From the NCBI GenBank assembly GCA_019022495.1, contig JAFEKR010000037.1, positions 372,001 through 436,000 of the forward strand: a stretch of 64,000 bases of DNA, in the 5' to 3' direction. Every line of letters starts with the position of its first letter. Position 1 is the stretch's first letter. This document shows, one piece after another, positions 61,411-64,000 of the stretch. The notes below the pieces were generated by a model. It saw only the letters and a program-made list of their open reading frames with translations. It was not told where the DNA came from and searched no databases. The position numbers and the translations under genes were made by a program. Source of the DNA: Epichloe hybrida (taxonomy: Eukaryota > Ascomycota > Sordariomycetes > Hypocreales > Clavicipitaceae).

Positions 61411-61717
61411 TGTTAGAACAAAGGTGATATCAATCGCGCGTCGCAGCCGCAATTACCTGGCAGAAGCTTAGGCCACGCGCGGACCCTACACGTGACCCAT
61501 AACCTAGCACGTTAATTAGCTAGGAAATATAGGGATATAAACGCGTAACCCCTTTTCCCTTTATGTATTATAACTTCTAGCTTTTTACCTCTCTTTTCCT
61601 ATAACTTAATTAATTATAATAATAGATAACGTAGCCTAGAATAAATAATCAATAATAATACTATTCTTCGGGCTTATGACTGTATTATATTGAATTTAAT
61701 ACCCTATGAATCTAACA
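61411..61717 (+). repeat. LTR of element H
   Basis: It starts TGTTAGAACAAAGGTGATAT and ends GAATCTAACA, so it has TG..CA ends with a 6-base inverted repeat. Its first 220 bases match 14334-14554. Confidence 0.75.
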
Positions 61718-64000
61718 CTAATTAGTAGTTACCTTTATAGATAACTACGTAGTCTTTGAACACCGTAAATTAGCAAGGTTAATTAGAAGAGATAACTTAT
61801 CTAATAATGACTTACCCTATGTAATAGGAGGGCCATATTTAATAATAATTTATGCTAATAGAAAGGTATAATATAGCTCTCTTCTTACTTTAGTATTAAT
61901 ATTTATATTTATATAGACTCTGAAATAATAAAGAAAGGTTTAATGCTAGTAGCTAAGCTATCCCCTTGTCTTTCTTTATTATATGTTCTATTACATATTT
62001 AAAGTTAACTGCCTTGCCTTGCAATCCTTTATATCTAAAATATATTATATAATTATAGTTATACCCCTTTTTCTCCTTATATTATAAGATTTGCCTCCCT
62101 TAATTAATTAGAATATTAGATACAGCTAGACTATCTAGGACCTCTAGTTAATACAGAGTTCCTAGTAAGACTAATAGCTATAATGATGCTATGGAAGGTA
62201 TTAAAATAGGAGATAATAATAAATACCTTAATAAAGGAAAAACCCTTATTTACACTAACCTATACCCCTATATCTCTATAAGGCTTTAATAATATATTAT
62301 AGAAAAACTGCTTTAATAAATAGGAAGTTCTAAATATAAAGAGATAATAACACCTAAGGAAATTAGTCTTTATATCCTTATAAAGACTAAATAATATAAG
62401 GAGTAAGGGTTATTTAAAAGAACACTATTCTCTGAATTTAGTAATAACTTTTATAAATAGTTAAGGAATAAGTTTGTAAAAGGGAGAGACCTTTTATAAA
62501 ATAGACTTTAAGACTATCTTCTTTATAATAAAGTGTATATAACTATTAGAAGAGGCACTAAGATAGTAAATAACCTTAAAGAAGTAGTAAACTAAGAAGA
62601 ATTTAGATTTTAGACTCTTAAAGAAATTAAAGAGGCTAGGAAGAAGTATATAGGCTTCTAAAAGAACCTATAGAATAAAGAGTTCTTCTGTGATTTACTA
62701 AATAATAGTGATATTAAAACTAGGTAACCTACCCTATTACCCTATTTATTAGTATAATTACTATTAAAAGAATTAATAAGCTAGACTCCCCTAGGAAAAC
62801 TAAGTTAATCCCCTCTAGGAAGGCCTAGCTAATCTCCCCTAGGAAGGTTAATTAACCTAGAGTTAAGACCGCCTAAGGATGCTATTTGCAAGCATCTATA
62901 GGTAACTCCCCTACCTATACCTTTACTAGAGGTAAGTTAGTAGTATTACCCTAGTAATACTACTAATAATACCCCTAAATAGGAGAATTACTAATAGAGG
63001 TAACCTATACTATCTAGGGCTAGTAGTGCCCCTGTTAGCATAGCTTAAAGAGCTATAATTCCTCCTTCCTAATATAAGGAAAAGGAGGATTAGAGGGAAT
63101 AATAAGCCCTAAGGGTACTACCTATAAAGCTACCCTCTTACTTCCTAAAGACCTTACTACCCCTTCTATAAATATAAAAGGAAACACCTAGAGAACCCCT
63201 ATAGACCTAGAGACCTTTACTAAAGCAAATTATTAATCTATCTAAGGTATACCCTAAAGAATAACTCTATAGCACTAATAACTATAATATCCTTAAATTA
63301 AAGCTTTAAATATTCTATAGGAAGTATAAGTTACTTAATATCTAGCCTAAATAAGCTAGTTATGCTTTTAAGGTTATACTTAAAGGCAAAGCACTATAAT
63401 ACTATATAGACTACCTCTCTAAACCTAGATAACTATAAGATCTCCCTATACTTATTAGCTATATAAGAGAATAATTTAAAACTAAGAATATATAGTAAAG
63501 ATATTTACTAGAGTAAAATAACACTTCCCTACGAGGAATAGTAAATAATAACCTAAGTAAGTTAATAATTAAATACTTTAATAAACTTATAGAAAGACTA
63601 GCTATCTTATAATAAGTAGTGCCTAAAGTAAGCTAAACTAAAAGGGCACTCTAGAATTAACTTATTAGAGCCTATTATAGTATTCTAGAGTGTAAAGGAG
63701 TAATTATAGATCCACTAAATAGACTATAAGAGTTTTATAAATAGATTAGAATAACCCTTTGTCTTATTAAGGAAGAGAAGAAAAACTATTAATAATTCCT
63801 AACTAAAGCTATAACCCTAGAGTAATTCTAGACTAACCGAAGATACAACAGGAAGGGAAAAGAGACCTAATACCCCTTAAAACCACAAGGAAAAGGAGGT
63901 AATCCTTACATAAAGAAGTGCTATATATATGGTAAAGAAGGATGCTAGTTATCTAAGCACCCTAAAGAGGACTATAAGAAAGCGTTTTAATGCTTTAAGA
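61411..64000 (+). mobile_element. Copia-family element H, 5' part, continues past window
   Basis: A 307-base LTR (61411-61717) is followed by CTAATTAGTAGTTACC, the same kind of sequence that follows the Copia-1 5' LTRs. The interior reads plus-strand gag-like residues. At 63919-63960 there is a zinc-knuckle remnant (CYIYGKEGC, stop, LSKH), with one cysteine changed to tyrosine and the tryptophan changed to a stop. The element runs off the right edge. It interrupts element G. Confidence 0.7.

Noticed and set aside
13741..64000. CRISPR-like regular repeats
   Set aside because: The repeats are long dispersed LTR retrotransposons with TSDs in a eukaryotic genome, with no short regularly spaced units.

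Overview
The window comes from a filamentous ascomycete (Pezizomycotina). The genes have short introns with GT..AG ends and CTAAC-like branch sites. The proteins are fungal housekeeping types plus a fungal Zn2Cys6 regulator. About four fifths of the window is AT-rich repeat DNA with the stop-saturated, CpA-to-TpA pattern of repeat-induced point mutation (RIP). The class cannot be fixed from the sequence alone.

Region 1 (1 to about 13.74 kb) is ordinary gene-dense DNA. It holds the 3' end of SEC31 (+), SEC17/alpha-SNAP (-), a mitochondrial GatC amidotransferase subunit (+), a 366-bp MITE-like insertion, SNU66/SART-1 (+), a large Tag1-like vacuolar membrane protein (-) and an AflR-like Zn2Cys6 transcription factor (+). 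Exon structures were worked out by joining frames at splice sites. SEC31 and SEC17 both serve vesicle traffic and are convergent. SEC17 and gatC are divergent and share a short promoter region.

Region 2 (about 13.74 to 64 kb) is a nested retrotransposon island with no intact host gene seen. Five members of one Copia-type family (LTR about 257 bp, here Copia-1) can be separated by their target-site duplications (TSDs). Element B (-) is 15471-15974 plus 23284-34035, TSD ctatc. Element A (+) is 15975-23278 inside B, TSD aaagt. Element D (-) is 34266-34601 plus 41374-48332, TSD atata. Element C (-) is 34602-41368 inside D, TSD acact. Element E (+) is 49455-56038, TSD ctttt. B also carries a Tad-like LINE (26899-31376, 16-bp TSD). 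A and D each carry one copy of an unmutated 525-bp solo-LTR-like element (19046-19570 and 42701-43225). Removing all insertions leaves an older AT-rich host sequence in pieces: 14555-15470, 34041-34265, 48338-49454 and 56044-56072. At the right edge lie a second Copia family (G, 56073-61410, minus) and a third (H, from 61411, plus), which runs off the window. A broken LTR of the H family also sits at 14334-14554.

The genes do not form one pathway. The biological interest is the sharp switch from genes to a RIP-inactivated nested island about 380 bp beyond a cluster-type regulator, the readable insertion order, and a small element that moved after RIP had already degraded its targets.
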